Below are positions 9,871-20,162 of a stretch of DNA of 52,656 bases, one piece after another (within the stretch, counting starts at the first letter, position 1; the number at the start of each line of letters is the position of its first letter). The DNA comes from DASSCW01 sp036556695. Its GTDB lineage: Bacteria > Chloroflexota > Limnocylindria > QHBO01. The DNA lies in assembly GCA_036556695.1 (NCBI GenBank), contig DATBIY010000049.1, positions 1 to 52,656 of the forward strand. Direction: 5' to 3'. Position numbers and translations under genes: made by a program. Below the pieces are notes generated by a model, which saw nothing but the letters and a program-made list of their open reading frames with translations, ran no database searches and was not told where the DNA came from.

Positions 9871-9900
9871 AGTATAGGGCGCAGGGCGCCGGCGGATCAA
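9871..9900 (-). promoter_or_regulatory. Promoter of rplS
   Basis: Minus strand: TTGATC at 9900-9895 (overlapping the trmD stop codon), an 18-bp spacer, TATACT at 9876-9871. The resulting leader to the L19 ATG would be about 105 nt and GC-rich, with room for an L19 autoregulatory fold that I cannot assign. Confidence 0.6.
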
Positions 9901-10628
9901 CTGCGGGCGGATTCCTCCGCGCGCAGCTCGTCGAGCATACGGCGGTCCTCGTCGCTGAGCGGTGCGGCCTCGAGCAGGTCCGGGCGGCGCTGCAGCGTGC
10001 GGCGCAGGGCCTCGCGGCGCCGCCAGCGAGCAACCTCGCCGTGGTGGCCGGAGCGCAGCACCGCCGGCACTTCCTGCCCGTCGAAGACTTCGGGACGGGT
10101 GTACTGCGGGTATTCGAGCAGGCCGGCGGCGAAGGAGTCATCGGCGCTGGATTCGTCCTCGATCACGCCGGGGAGCAGCCGTGCCACGGCGTCGATCAGC
10201 ACCAGGGCGGGGAGCTCGCCACCGGTCAGCACATAGTCCCCGATGCTGACCTCGCGGTCCGCCAACGACCGCGCGCGCTCGTCGATGCCCTCGTAGCGGC
10301 CGCACACCAGCGCCAGGTGCGGCAGCGTGGCGAGCTCGCGTGCCAGCGCATCCGTCAGGCGCTGACCGGACGGTTCCAGCAAGATGACGTGCGCGCCGGC
10401 GTCCTTGAGGGGCGTAACGGCGGCGTGCAGTGGCTCTGGCCGCAGCACCATCCCCGCTCCCCCGCCGTACGGATAGTCGTCCACCGAGCGGTGTGGGCCG
10501 ATCCCGTGCTCGCGCAGGTCGTGTGCCGCGAAGATCAGCAGGCCACGCTCGACCGCGCGGCCGATGACCGAGGTGCGCATCGGCGGCTCGAACAGCTCGG
10601 GGAAGAGCGTCACCACGTCGACGCGCAC
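9897..10628 (-). CDS. trmD: tRNA (guanine-N1)-methyltransferase
   Basis: Methylates G37 of tRNAs reading CNN and some GNN codons, using SAM and a trefoil-knot (SPOUT) fold. It has 243 residues, with VVTLFPELF at the N-terminus, DDYPYGGGAGMV, and the knot motifs LVCGRYEGIDER and SIGDYVLTGGE. The C-terminal domain has YPQYTRPEVF. The GTG start directly follows the rimM TGA stop, so translation is probably coupled. Confidence 0.97.
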   Translation of the reverse strand: MRVDVVTLFPELFEPPMRTSVIGRAVERGLLIFAAHDLREHGIGPHRSVDDYPYGGGAGMVLRPEPLHAAVTPLKDAGAHVILLEPSGQRLTDALARELATLPHLALVCGRYEGIDERARSLADREVSIGDYVLTGGELPALVLIDAVARLLPGVIEDESSADDSFAAGLLEYPQYTRPEVFDGQEVPAVLRSGHHGEVARWRRREALRRTLQRRPDLLEAAPLSDEDRRMLDELRAEESARS

Positions 10629-11105
10629 TCAGCGCACCTCCTCGGCCTGGTAGCGGACCGTCATGGTGCCCGCCTCGAGGTCGATCTCGCGGACCACATC
10701 GCGCAGCGCTGGCAGGAGCAGGTCCGGCTGGCCGGGCGCCTCGGCGCGGTACACCTCGTTCTCGCCCGCCCGGAAGACCTCGACCACCGTGCCCAGCAGC
10801 GTGCCCTCCTCGTCGATCACCCGCAGGCCAACGATCTGGTGCCAGTACAGCTGCCCTTCGGGCAGGGGCTCGGCCTCGACCTCCAGGTAGCGACCCAGCA
10901 TCGCCTCGGCGGCGTCGCGCGAATCCACGCCCTCGAGCTGGATCACCGGCAGCCGGCCGCCGGTCTCGACCGCGCCGATGCGTCGTGGCGTGTCGTCGCC
11001 ATCGAAGAACAGGAGCGCGCCGGCCGTCAGGCGGTCGTCGCGATCGGTGAGCACCTCGACCCGCATGCCGCCGGCCAGTCCCTTGGCGCCGACCACGCGG
11101 GCCAC
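10629..11105 (-). CDS. rimM: 16S rRNA processing protein RimM
   Basis: Assembly factor for the 30S head that binds S19. It has 158 residues. The N-terminal barrel has VVGAKGLAGGMRVEV; the second, PRC-barrel domain begins near YWHQIVGLRV and has LLGTVVEVF and LLLPALRDVVREID. The start is GTG at 11105; an in-frame CTG two codons upstream is possible but not needed. It is followed directly by trmD and preceded by the KH-domain gene. Confidence 0.94.
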   Translation of the reverse strand: MARVVGAKGLAGGMRVEVLTDRDDRLTAGALLFFDGDDTPRRIGAVETGGRLPVIQLEGVDSRDAAEAMLGRYLEVEAEPLPEGQLYWHQIVGLRVIDEEGTLLGTVVEVFRAGENEVYRAEAPGQPDLLLPALRDVVREIDLEAGTMTVRYQAEEVR

Positions 11106-11115
11106 CGCCAGCCGC

Positions 11116-11352
11116 TCACTCGTCGGTTTCGATCTCCAGCTCCACGTGCCGCCCGTCGCGGGTGCCCATCACCCGCAGGAGGCTGCGGATCGCGTTGGCG
11201 ATGCGGCCGTCACGGCCGATGACGCGGCCCATGTCCTCCTGGTCGACGTGCAGGATCAGGGCGACCTCGTCGCCGTCCTCCTCGACGTCGACGGTAACCG
11301 CGTCGGGCTTGTCGACCAGGCTCCTGGCGACGTACTCGAGGAACTCCTTCAC
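11116..11352 (-). CDS. khpA: KH-domain RNA-binding protein (KhpA/YlqC family)
   Basis: Small RNA-binding protein of 78 residues. It is a single KH domain with the GxxG loop in GRVIGRDGRIANAIR. In Gram-positive bacteria KhpA pairs with KhpB/Jag and influences cell division and sRNA-mRNA contacts; no partner is present here. The GTG start overlaps the rpsP stop as GTGA (11349-11352). The rpsP-khpA-rimM-trmD order is conserved in many phyla. The acidic N-terminal half is typical. Confidence 0.92.
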   Translation of the reverse strand: MKEFLEYVARSLVDKPDAVTVDVEEDGDEVALILHVDQEDMGRVIGRDGRIANAIRSLLRVMGTRDGRHVELEIETDE

Positions 11353-11696
11353 TCCTCAGCCGTTGCAGCGGCCTTGGCCGGTGCCTTTCTGGTGCGAGAG
11401 CGGGCAGCCGGCTTGGCTGCCGCGGAGGTATCGGCCTTGGCGCCTGCATCTGCGGAGCCGATGCCGGCCTGGCGCATCAGACGACCGACCGCGTCGGACG
11501 GCGTGGCGCCCTTGGCGATCCAGGCGTTCAGCTTGTCCGCGTCGATCTGCACCGTGGCCGGATCGGTCAGCGGGTCGTAGAAGCCCAGGATCTCGAGCGA
11601 GCGCCCGTCACGCGGCTTGCGACTGTCGATGGCCACCACCCGGTAGCTCGGTCGCTTCGTGGCTCCCACGCGGGTGAGCCGGATACGTACTGCCAA
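11349..11696 (-). CDS. rpsP: 30S ribosomal protein S16
   Basis: Small-subunit protein S16. The start is TTG at 11696, giving MAVRIRLTRVGATKRPSYRVV as in the family, with a GAAGGGA ribosome site before it; the longer open frame to 11732 is not needed. Further core motifs are GRSLEILGFYDP and LNAWIAKGATPSDAV. It has 115 residues, longer than the common 80-90. The extra 30 or so C-terminal residues are Ala/Lys/Thr-rich and probably disordered. Confidence 0.96.
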   Translation of the reverse strand: MAVRIRLTRVGATKRPSYRVVAIDSRKPRDGRSLEILGFYDPLTDPATVQIDADKLNAWIAKGATPSDAVGRLMRQAGIGSADAGAKADTSAAAKPAARSRTRKAPAKAAATAEE

Positions 11697-11732
11697 GTGT
11701 TCCCTTCTTCCTGTTGCGGATGTTCCGATCAA

Positions 11733-13292
11733 TCAGCGCACCGTCAGCGCCGCTCGAAGCTGGCTCATGTCGTCGCGCGCAGGGAGGGTCACTCCCAGCG
11801 CGCTGATCGAGAGCAGGATATCGCGAGCGTCCCCGGTCATGCCAAGCGCGTCGGGTGAGGCATCGGCCAGCGAGCCGATATCGACGAACAGCTCGTTGCC
11901 GCCGCGCGCCCCGGCGAGCTGCCACGCGTCGGGGTAGCGCGGGTTGTCCGCAAGGGATGCGCCGGCGGTCGTGGACAGCGCGGCCGCGACGTCCTCGTGC
12001 GTCAGCCCCACGATCACGACGCCCTGGTCCGGCACCGCCCAGTGCAGCTCGCCGATCTGCGGCACCTGGACGCCGATGATCAGCGCATTGCCTACCGGCT
12101 GCTCCGTCACCGTCGCGCCGCGGCCCTCCAGCGCGGCACGCAGCCGTTGGAGCGCGGCCTGTCCCGCTGCCGGATCGGCCGGCCGCAGCACCAGCTGGCC
12201 ATGCGGCGCGTCGCTCAGCAGGTCGACCACCGCCAGCCCGCACTCGCCGGCCAGCAGCGGCAGCACGTCCTCGTCGAAGTCGATGCCGAGGCCCAGGGCG
12301 GCGAGGAACTTCAGTTGGTTCAGGGCGCTGAAAACGTCGGCGCCGCCGGGGATCAGCTCGGCGCCGCGTTCCGCGGTGTCCAGCAGGTTGCCCAGGTCGT
12401 AGACCACAGCAGCCAGCTGGGTCTCGGCGGGCATCCAGTTGGCGACCGTGGAGACCTGCCCGGCACGCGCGAAGGCCGCCCGTCCGGCGTCGTCGGCCGC
12501 CTCCTCGGCGAATGGGGCGCTGCCCTCCAGGCGCAGGCCCTCTGCCTCGGCCACCAGCGCAACGCTGAGGGTCGAGTAGCCGGGCAGGCCGTCGGAGATG
12601 CCGGAGGTCGTGGCCGCGCCGGATAGGTTGACGTAGCCCGCTGCCAGGTGGTCCGCCGGCAGGCGCCGCATGGCCGCGTTGAAGGCTGCGTCATCGCTGA
12701 GCGCCGCGCGGCGGCCCGCGCTCGCGTCCAGGGCTTGCTCGAGCGTGGGGCGGTCGCTCGCGACCAGCAGCAGCGTGTCCTGCAGCGCCCAGGCGGCTTC
12801 AGGGGCGATGTGCATGACGGTCCCCTGGTGGATCGCCTGCTGTGCCGCGAGGCCGCGGCCGGCGGCAAGGCGCGGCAGCGCGGCCTCCGCCAGGGCGGCG
12901 TCCTTCACGGCGGCCACCAGGAGCAGGCGCGGCGTCGACGGCGTATCGCCGGGAAGCGCGGCAACGGACAGCTGGTTGCCGATCCAGGGCCGCACGTCGG
13001 CCTGGTAGTCGATTCCCGCCTGGCCGAGGAAGCGGGCGCTGATCTCGTGAAGCTTCTGGTCCAGGCCGGCTGCATCCTCGAAGCCCGGGACGTTGCCGAG
13101 CATCGAGGCCAAATTCAGCTGCTGGCCGGTCGACGGCTGGAGGTAGGCCGTGACGTACGCGTTGGCATCGGCCGGGACGGCGCCGGCGGCGCGATCGGTG
13201 CCGGCAGCGAAAACGAGAAGGTAGGCGGCGATCACCGTAACGCCGACCAGGCCGAGGAGCGTGGTCAGCGCAACGACCAGCCGGCGAAGCAC
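11733..13292 (-). CDS. DUF3352 family membrane-anchored protein
   Basis: It has 519 residues. One N-terminal transmembrane segment (about residues 7-29) precedes a large extracytoplasmic region. That region resembles DUF3352 proteins: a VPADANAYV start, repeated alpha/beta segments with LLLVAAVKD and a duplicated QALDASAG/AALSTTAG pattern. Function is unknown for the family. GTG at 13292 lies 5 bases after the ffh stop, and the gene ends 36 bases before the rpsP TTG, so it appears co-transcribed between two translation/export genes. The family assignment is by recollected pattern and should be checked by profile search. Confidence 0.72.
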   Translation of the reverse strand: MLRRLVVALTTLLGLVGVTVIAAYLLVFAAGTDRAAGAVPADANAYVTAYLQPSTGQQLNLASMLGNVPGFEDAAGLDQKLHEISARFLGQAGIDYQADVRPWIGNQLSVAALPGDTPSTPRLLLVAAVKDAALAEAALPRLAAGRGLAAQQAIHQGTVMHIAPEAAWALQDTLLLVASDRPTLEQALDASAGRRAALSDDAAFNAAMRRLPADHLAAGYVNLSGAATTSGISDGLPGYSTLSVALVAEAEGLRLEGSAPFAEEAADDAGRAAFARAGQVSTVANWMPAETQLAAVVYDLGNLLDTAERGAELIPGGADVFSALNQLKFLAALGLGIDFDEDVLPLLAGECGLAVVDLLSDAPHGQLVLRPADPAAGQAALQRLRAALEGRGATVTEQPVGNALIIGVQVPQIGELHWAVPDQGVVIVGLTHEDVAAALSTTAGASLADNPRYPDAWQLAGARGGNELFVDIGSLADASPDALGMTGDARDILLSISALGVTLPARDDMSQLRAALTVR

Positions 13293-13297
13293 CGCCG

Positions 13298-14632
<1,335 letters not shown>

Positions 14633-14698
14633 GACTTTCAGGAACCGATGGCGTGCTGGGCCTGGACGGACGGCGGGGAAACCCCCGACGGGCGGCCA

Positions 14699-14727
14699 AT
14701 TCTAGGCGGGGTGTCTCACGGCGGCAA
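14699..14727 (-). promoter_or_regulatory. Promoter of ffh operon
   Basis: Minus strand: TTGCCG at 14727-14722, a 17-bp spacer, TAGAAT at 14704-14699. It separates ffh-DUF3352-rpsP-khpA-rimM-trmD from the smc-ftsY operon. Between it and ftsY is a short direct repeat, GTGGTCAGGCAGC twice, the second copy overlapping the ftsY stop (14754-14779). Confidence 0.62.
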
Positions 14728-14770
14728 CGAGGCGTCGAGCAGGGTCGGGCAGCGTGGTCAGGCAGCGTGG

Positions 14771-15673
14771 TCAGGCAGCGAACAGCCAGTCGACGTAGGC
14801 ATGCGGATCGAAGGGAGCCAACTGGTCGATCTCCTCGCCGATACCGGCGAACAGGATCGGCACCCCCAGCCGATCTGCGGCGGCGATCGCCACCCCGCCC
14901 TTGGCGGTGCCGTCGAGCTTCGTGAGCACGATGCCCGTCACGCCGGCCTCGCGGCTGAAGCCCTCGGCCTGTGACAGGCCGTTCTGTCCGGTGGTGGCGT
15001 CGAGCACCAGCAGCACGTGCCGTGGCTGGTCCGGCATGCGCCGGGCGATCACGTTGCGCACCTTGGCCAGCTCGGCCATGAGCTGCGTCTTGTTCTGCAG
15101 GCGCCCGGCGGTGTCGATGATCACGGCATCGGCGTTGCGACCTTCGGCCGCGGACACGGCGTCGAAGGCAACCGCCCCTGGATCCGCTCCGGCGCGCTGC
15201 GCCACCACCGGCATGCCGAGCTGGTCGCCCCAGATGCGCAGCTGCTCGATTGCCGCCGCCCGGAAGGTGTCGCCGGCGGCCAGGACCACGCTCTTGCCCT
15301 GGCGCTGCAGGCGGTAGGCGAGCTTGGCGATGGTCGTCGTCTTGCCGCTGCCATTGACACCCACCACCAGGATCACCGCCGGCGGCGGACCCAGCTCGAA
15401 GCTGCCCGAGCCCGCCGCCTGCAACCGCCGCAGGATCTCGCCGGCCAGCAGCGTCTGCGGATCGTCGCGCGACGCGTTGGCGCGCGCCGCGTCGACCAGC
15501 TCGAGCGTGGCCTCTGGGCCGAAGTCGGCGGCGATCAACGCCTCCTCGACCTCATCCCAGGTCTGCTCGGTCGCCTGCCCGCCGCCGAGCAGTGAGCGCA
15601 GGCGCGCGCCCAACCCACCGGATCGCGGCCGCAGCCCCAGCCCGGCCGCCGGCCGCGCCGGCCGCGGCATCAT
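14771..15673 (-). CDS. ftsY: SRP receptor GTPase FtsY
   Basis: Membrane-associated GTPase that docks the Ffh-ribosome complex. It has 300 residues, the short form without a long acidic A domain. The N domain is about 20-90. The P-loop GVNGSGKT is at 105-112, followed by DTAGRLQNK and TKLDGTAKGG. The ATG start overlaps the smc stop as ATGA (15670-15673). smc-ftsY-ffh order is common. The N-terminal 20 residues are Pro/Arg/Gly-rich and may touch the membrane. Confidence 0.97.
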   Translation of the reverse strand: MMPRPARPAAGLGLRPRSGGLGARLRSLLGGGQATEQTWDEVEEALIAADFGPEATLELVDAARANASRDDPQTLLAGEILRRLQAAGSGSFELGPPPAVILVVGVNGSGKTTTIAKLAYRLQRQGKSVVLAAGDTFRAAAIEQLRIWGDQLGMPVVAQRAGADPGAVAFDAVSAAEGRNADAVIIDTAGRLQNKTQLMAELAKVRNVIARRMPDQPRHVLLVLDATTGQNGLSQAEGFSREAGVTGIVLTKLDGTAKGGVAIAAADRLGVPILFAGIGEEIDQLAPFDPHAYVDWLFAA

Positions 15674-18600
15674 GCGAGGGCCACCTCGACCGGGATGTCG
15701 GCCAGGCGCAGCGAGACGATGGCCGATACCGCGGCGTCACTCATGGTCACGCCGTAGATCGTATCGGCTACCTCGATGGTCGCCCGGTTGTGGGTGATGA
15801 CCACGAAGTCGATGTCCTGCGCCAGGCGCCGCAGCGCATCGGCGAAGCGGCCGATGTTCGCCTCGTCGAGCGCGGCGTCGACCTCGTCCAGGATGCAGAA
15901 CGGCACCGGATTGACGCTCAGCATGGCGAACAGCAGCGCCACGCCGGTGAGCGCCCGCTCGCCGCCGGACAGCATGGCCAGCCGCTGCAGGCGCTTGCCC
16001 GGGGGCCGCACCACGATCTCTATGCCACCGGGCGCCTCGCCGTCGGAGCCGTCGCTCATCGACAGCGAGGCCGAACCGCCGGCGAACAGGAGGCGGCAGA
16101 AGTCGTCGAACCGCTCGGCGATGGCCGCGAAGGCGGTGTCGAAGCGCACCGCGATGTCGGCATCCAGGGTGGCGATGAGCTCCTGTGTCGAGTTGATAGC
16201 CTGGCTGAGGTCGGCGTCCTGGCTGCTCAGCTCCTCCAGCCGGGTCGCCAGCTCGCGATGCTCCTCCACCGCGAACGGGTTGACCGAGCCGATCTGCGAC
16301 AGGGTACGTCGCACGCGACGCAACTCCGTCTCCAGCTCGTCGGCCGACAGGGCGGCGACCTCGGCGTCGAGCGTCTGGTTCACCGTCGGTTCCGTCGGCG
16401 CGGTCGCCACGCCCGGTTCCGGCGACTCGCTGGAATCCCCGTCCGGCAGCGATTCCAGGGCCAGCTGCCGCTCACGCGCCAGGGCGGCGAGCGCCTCCTC
16501 GTGCCGCGACACGTCGACTGCCGCGGTCTGCATCTCCCGCTCCAGGGTGGCCAGCTGGCCGCCGGCTGCCGACCTGCGCTCCGCCTGGACGAGCGCCTCG
16601 CGAGCGGCCGCGCGCTCCGTCTCAGCGGCATCCCGGCGCCGGGCTGCCTCGGCATCGGCCTGCCTGGCAGTAGCCAGCTCGGGCCTGATGGCCGTCAGCT
16701 CGCCAGCCAGCCGCTCCTTGACGGCGTGCTGGTCGCGCACCGTGACCTCGAGCTGGATGCGTCGCGCTTCGCGTACCGCCTGTCCTCGCTGCGCGCCCAG
16801 CTGGCGTTCCTCGGCCTGGCTGGCGGCCGCCTGGGCTGCCTGCCAGCGGTCGCGGGCGACATCACGGGCCGCCGCCGTCTCCATGCGACGCTGGCGTGCC
16901 TGGTCGGCAGCTGCCTCCAGTTTCGCAAGCGCCTCGCCGGCGTCGCTCGCAGCCTCGTCAGCGCCGGGCTCACCCGGCTCGGCGGCGAGCTGCGCCTGCT
17001 CGGCGCTGATCTGCCGCTGGCGCTCGGCCAGCCGCTGGCGGGTCAACTCCAACGCGGAGAGCCGCTCGGCGGCCTGGCGCGTCGCCTCCTCCGCCGCCTC
17101 GCGCCGGGCGCGCGCCGTTTCGAGCTCGCGGGCCGCGGCGCTGACATCGGCCATGGCCTTGCCTGCCTCGGCGGCAGCCGCCTCCTGCTGTGCCTCCAGC
17201 TGCTCGAGCATCTCGGACAGCTCCCGGCGCCGGGCGTGTCGCCGTGCCGCCTCGGAGACGCCACGCTCGGCGCGGCCGCGGATGACGAGCAGCCCGCGGG
17301 CATCGGCCAGGTCGCCGTCGGTGGTGACCGCCAGCCAGCCGTGCGGCAGTCGCTCCCAGCCGGACAGCAGCGCCTCGAGATTGGGGGCCACGGCGGTCCA
17401 GGCAAAGAGCGCCGGCGCGCCGTTGCCACCCAGCCACTGCGACAGGGTTCTCTCGGCTCCAACGGCGGTGAATGCCGCGGTACGGCTGTCCTCGCTCGGA
17501 GCGTGGGCGCCGGCAGTCTGCTTGCCGGTGAGCAGTCGCGCCGAGCCGCGTGCCCCCGGCAGCCGCCCGCGAAGGTCCTCGTCACGCCACAGCAGCGCCT
17601 GCTCCAGCTCGCCGCCGACGACCGCTTCGATGGCTGGCCATGCCTCTTCAGGCGCATGCAGGTCGTCCAGGATCGCCCGCCAGCCGGCGGCCGCCAGCAT
17701 CGGGCCAAGGAAGCCGCCTCCTTCCGCGCGCTCTGCCAGCGCATCCCGCTCTCCCCGGGCCGCGCCGGCTCGTTCGGCCAGCTCGGACGCCTTGTGACGA
17801 GCAGCGTCCGCCCGTGGCTGCGCGGCCACGATCGCAGCCAGCGCCGCCTCGTGGGCGTCGCGTGCGGAGGCCGCTTCCCGGTCGCGGATGGCGGCCTGCT
17901 CGCGGGCCGGCGAGAGCTCGGTGTCGGTGGCCGCCAGCAGTTCCTCAGTGGTCCGCAGCTCCGCCTCGAGCTGCTGCAGGCGCGCCGTCCTGCGGGCGAC
18001 CAGCTCGCCACGCCGCGCGGCCTCGGCAATGGCCGCTCCGGAACGGCGCCGCTCCTCGGCCAGGGCCTCTTCGGCCGCCAGCAGCTCCTCGTCGGCAGCG
18101 GCCAGCGCGGCGCTGGCAGCGCGCCACTCGGCCTCGGCGGAGACGGCGGCCGCCACCAGCTCGGCCAGCCCGTCATCGGCCTCAGCCGTCGCGGGACCTG
18201 CGGACAGCTCACCCAGCTCAGCCTGCGCCTGCTCCAGAAGACGCTCCCCTTCTCCCAGGCGGCGCTGCAGCTCCTCGGCTCGACCCTCGAGGCGGATCAG
18301 CGCCTCGCGTCCGGCCTCGCGGCTGCTGGCGGCTTCCCGCGCGGCCGCGTCGGCGCGCCAGTACTGCTCCTCGGCCTCGCGGACCTGCTGCCTCCCGGCC
18401 TCGTCGGCGGCACGCTGGGCTTCCAGCGCGGCCTCCGCAGCGGCGGCCCGACGTCGCGCGTCGCCCAGCGCGTCGCGTGCGGCTCGCTCCCGACGGCGAT
18501 GGTCCTCCAGCACCAGGGCCTGCGCCCGCAGGCGCAAGGTGTCGTGCTCCTGGGCGTGCTGCGCCTGCAGGGCGAGGCGTCGCACCTGCGGCTTCAGCTC

Positions 18601-19191
18601 GCCGATCAGGTCGGTGACGCGCGTCAGGTTGTCACGGGCTTTCGTGAGCCGAGCCAGCGCCTCGTTCTTGCGGACCTGCAGGTTCTTGACGCCGGCCGCC
18701 TCCTCGAAGAGCTGGCGGCGCTCCTCCGGCCGCAGGGACAGCGCCGCGTCGACGGTCCCCTGCCCCACCACCACCAGCTCGTTCGCACCCAGGCGCCCCT
18801 CCCCCAGCAGCTCGACCACGTCGCGCAGCCGAACCCGGGCGCCGTTGAGCAGGTACTCGCTCTCTCCGGAGCGGTAGGCACGACGACCGATGGAGACCTC
18901 CTCGAAGTCGATCGGCAGCCAGCCGTCGTGGTTGTCCAGCGTCAGGACGGCCTCGGCCATCCCCTGCGGCTTGCGCTGCTGCGACCCGGCGAAGATGACG
19001 TCATCGGCACGCCGGGTGCGCAGCGAGCGGTTCGATTGCTCGCCCAGGACCCAGCGCACGGCGTCGGCCATATTGCTCTTGCCCGAGCCGTTGGGCCCGA
19101 TGACCGCGTTGACGCCCGGCTCGAAGACGAAGCGCGTCGGATCGGCGAAGGTCTTGAACCCGTGGAGGCGCAGCTCGCGGAGGCGGCTCAC
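15670..19191 (-). CDS. smc: Chromosome segregation protein SMC
   Basis: Condensin ATPase of 1173 residues. Walker A GPNGSGKS is at 32-39. Two long Ala/Glu/Arg coiled coils flank a hinge around residues 500-640 (FLGPMLAAAGWRAILDD onward). The C-terminal head has the ABC signature LSGGERALTGVALLFA and Walker B FCILDEVDAALDE, then a switch His in THNR. The coiled coils are extremely alanine-rich. The GTG start overlaps the rnc stop as GTGA. No scpA or scpB partner lies in the window. SMC acts with ParB-loaded DNA in known systems. Confidence 0.98.
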   Translation of the reverse strand: MSRLRELRLHGFKTFADPTRFVFEPGVNAVIGPNGSGKSNMADAVRWVLGEQSNRSLRTRRADDVIFAGSQQRKPQGMAEAVLTLDNHDGWLPIDFEEVSIGRRAYRSGESEYLLNGARVRLRDVVELLGEGRLGANELVVVGQGTVDAALSLRPEERRQLFEEAAGVKNLQVRKNEALARLTKARDNLTRVTDLIGELKPQVRRLALQAQHAQEHDTLRLRAQALVLEDHRRRERAARDALGDARRRAAAAEAALEAQRAADEAGRQQVREAEEQYWRADAAAREAASSREAGREALIRLEGRAEELQRRLGEGERLLEQAQAELGELSAGPATAEADDGLAELVAAAVSAEAEWRAASAALAAADEELLAAEEALAEERRRSGAAIAEAARRGELVARRTARLQQLEAELRTTEELLAATDTELSPAREQAAIRDREAASARDAHEAALAAIVAAQPRADAARHKASELAERAGAARGERDALAERAEGGGFLGPMLAAAGWRAILDDLHAPEEAWPAIEAVVGGELEQALLWRDEDLRGRLPGARGSARLLTGKQTAGAHAPSEDSRTAAFTAVGAERTLSQWLGGNGAPALFAWTAVAPNLEALLSGWERLPHGWLAVTTDGDLADARGLLVIRGRAERGVSEAARRHARRRELSEMLEQLEAQQEAAAAEAGKAMADVSAAARELETARARREAAEEATRQAAERLSALELTRQRLAERQRQISAEQAQLAAEPGEPGADEAASDAGEALAKLEAAADQARQRRMETAAARDVARDRWQAAQAAASQAEERQLGAQRGQAVREARRIQLEVTVRDQHAVKERLAGELTAIRPELATARQADAEAARRRDAAETERAAAREALVQAERRSAAGGQLATLEREMQTAAVDVSRHEEALAALARERQLALESLPDGDSSESPEPGVATAPTEPTVNQTLDAEVAALSADELETELRRVRRTLSQIGSVNPFAVEEHRELATRLEELSSQDADLSQAINSTQELIATLDADIAVRFDTAFAAIAERFDDFCRLLFAGGSASLSMSDGSDGEAPGGIEIVVRPPGKRLQRLAMLSGGERALTGVALLFAMLSVNPVPFCILDEVDAALDEANIGRFADALRRLAQDIDFVVITHNRATIEVADTIYGVTMSDAAVSAIVSLRLADIPVEVALA

Positions 19192-19901
19192 GCCTCAATC
19201 CCCGTCTCCAGGACGGACTCCAGCGCCGCACTGGCGGCCTGCTCCTCGGCGCGCTGGCGGCTCGAGCCAACGCCCACCGCCAGGCGACGGCCACGCAGCA
19301 CCGCTGCCACCGTGAAGGTCTGCTCGTGCGCCGGACCGATGGTACTCACCAGTTCATAGTGTGGCTTGATTCGGTGGGTGCGCTGCGACCATTCCTGCAG
19401 CCGGCTCTTCGCCGATTTGGGCGGCTCTGCCTCTTCGTCGGCGCCACCCAATTGCTCGCCGAACAGGCGACGCAGCCATGCGCGCGTCGTGTCGAGGCCC
19501 TCGGACAGGAAGATCGCACCTGCCACCGCCTCGAATGCCGCCGCCAGCAGGGACGGGCGGCTGGCGCCGCCCGCATCGGCCTCCCCCCGGCCGAGCAGGA
19601 GGTAGCCGTCGATGCCGACCTGCCGTGCCAGAGCAGCCAGGGCGTCGCGGTTGACCAGCGAGGCGCGGCGCGCAGTCAGGAAGCCCTCGTCCTCGTTGGG
19701 AAAGCGTTCGTACAGGAGGCGGCTGACCACCAGGCCGATCACCGCGTCGCCCAGGAACTCGAGCCGCTCGTTATGGCCGGCGACGAGCTGCGGGTTCTCG
19801 TTGTAGAAGGAGCTGTGGACGAAGGCCTGGCGGATGGCCTCCGGGTCTCGCAGATGGATGCCGAGCCGATCGGGCAGGTCGGAGAGGCTCGGGACGTCCA
19901 T
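19188..19901 (-). CDS. rnc: Ribonuclease III
   Basis: Double-strand-specific endoribonuclease processing rRNA precursors and mRNAs. It has 237 residues from ATG 19901 (a TTG one codon earlier is also possible). The signature NERLEFLGDAVIGLVVS and the second catalytic segment AAAFEAVAGAIFL are present. A C-terminal double-stranded RNA-binding domain follows (about 155-230), with the usual Ala-rich final helix. It lies between acpP and smc, the widespread acpP-rnc-smc order. Confidence 0.97.
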   Translation of the reverse strand: MDVPSLSDLPDRLGIHLRDPEAIRQAFVHSSFYNENPQLVAGHNERLEFLGDAVIGLVVSRLLYERFPNEDEGFLTARRASLVNRDALAALARQVGIDGYLLLGRGEADAGGASRPSLLAAAFEAVAGAIFLSEGLDTTRAWLRRLFGEQLGGADEEAEPPKSAKSRLQEWSQRTHRIKPHYELVSTIGPAHEQTFTVAAVLRGRRLAVGVGSSRQRAEEQAASAALESVLETGIEA

Positions 19902-19914
19902 CAACTGCGGATGG

Positions 19915-20157
19915 CTACTGCTGGTGCTCCTCGATGAACTCGACCGCGTCGGAGACCTTCTGGATCTTCTCGGCGTCCTCGTCCGAGATCTCCATTCCGA
20001 ACTCCTCTTCGAGGCTCATGATGAGCTCGACCAGGTCAAGCGAGTCGGCGTTGAGGTCTTCCACGAACGACGCCTGGGGCGTGACCTCTTCCTCGTCGAC
20101 GCCGAGCTGCTCGACGATGATCTTCTTGAGGCGTTCGAAGGTGGTTCCGTCGGTCAC
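19915..20157 (-). CDS. acpP: Acyl carrier protein
   Basis: Carries acyl chains on a 4'-phosphopantetheine arm during fatty acid synthesis. It has 80 residues, highly acidic, with the attachment Ser39 in LNADSLDLVELI. Start GTG 20157, 5 bases after the nusB TAA. plsX two genes upstream uses acyl-ACP, so the neighbourhood is functionally coherent. A possible internal promoter inside nusB could add extra transcripts for this abundant protein. Confidence 0.97.
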   Translation of the reverse strand: MTDGTTFERLKKIIVEQLGVDEEEVTPQASFVEDLNADSLDLVELIMSLEEEFGMEISDEDAEKIQKVSDAVEFIEEHQQ

Positions 20158-20162
20158 CCGTC

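Noticed and set aside
14633..14770. Possible SRP RNA gene between ftsY and ffh
   Set aside because: The conserved GGAAGCAG-type apical loop is absent; the stretch is explained by the ffh promoter, leader and a short direct repeat.
14754..14779. Direct repeat GTGGTCAGGCAGC as an insertion-site duplication
   Set aside because: Copies are adjacent, with no element between them; simple local duplication overlapping the ftsY stop.
15592..19359. Long plus-strand open frame across smc
   Set aside because: It is the antisense shadow of smc with Leu/Arg/Gly repeats and no motif; smc is unambiguous.
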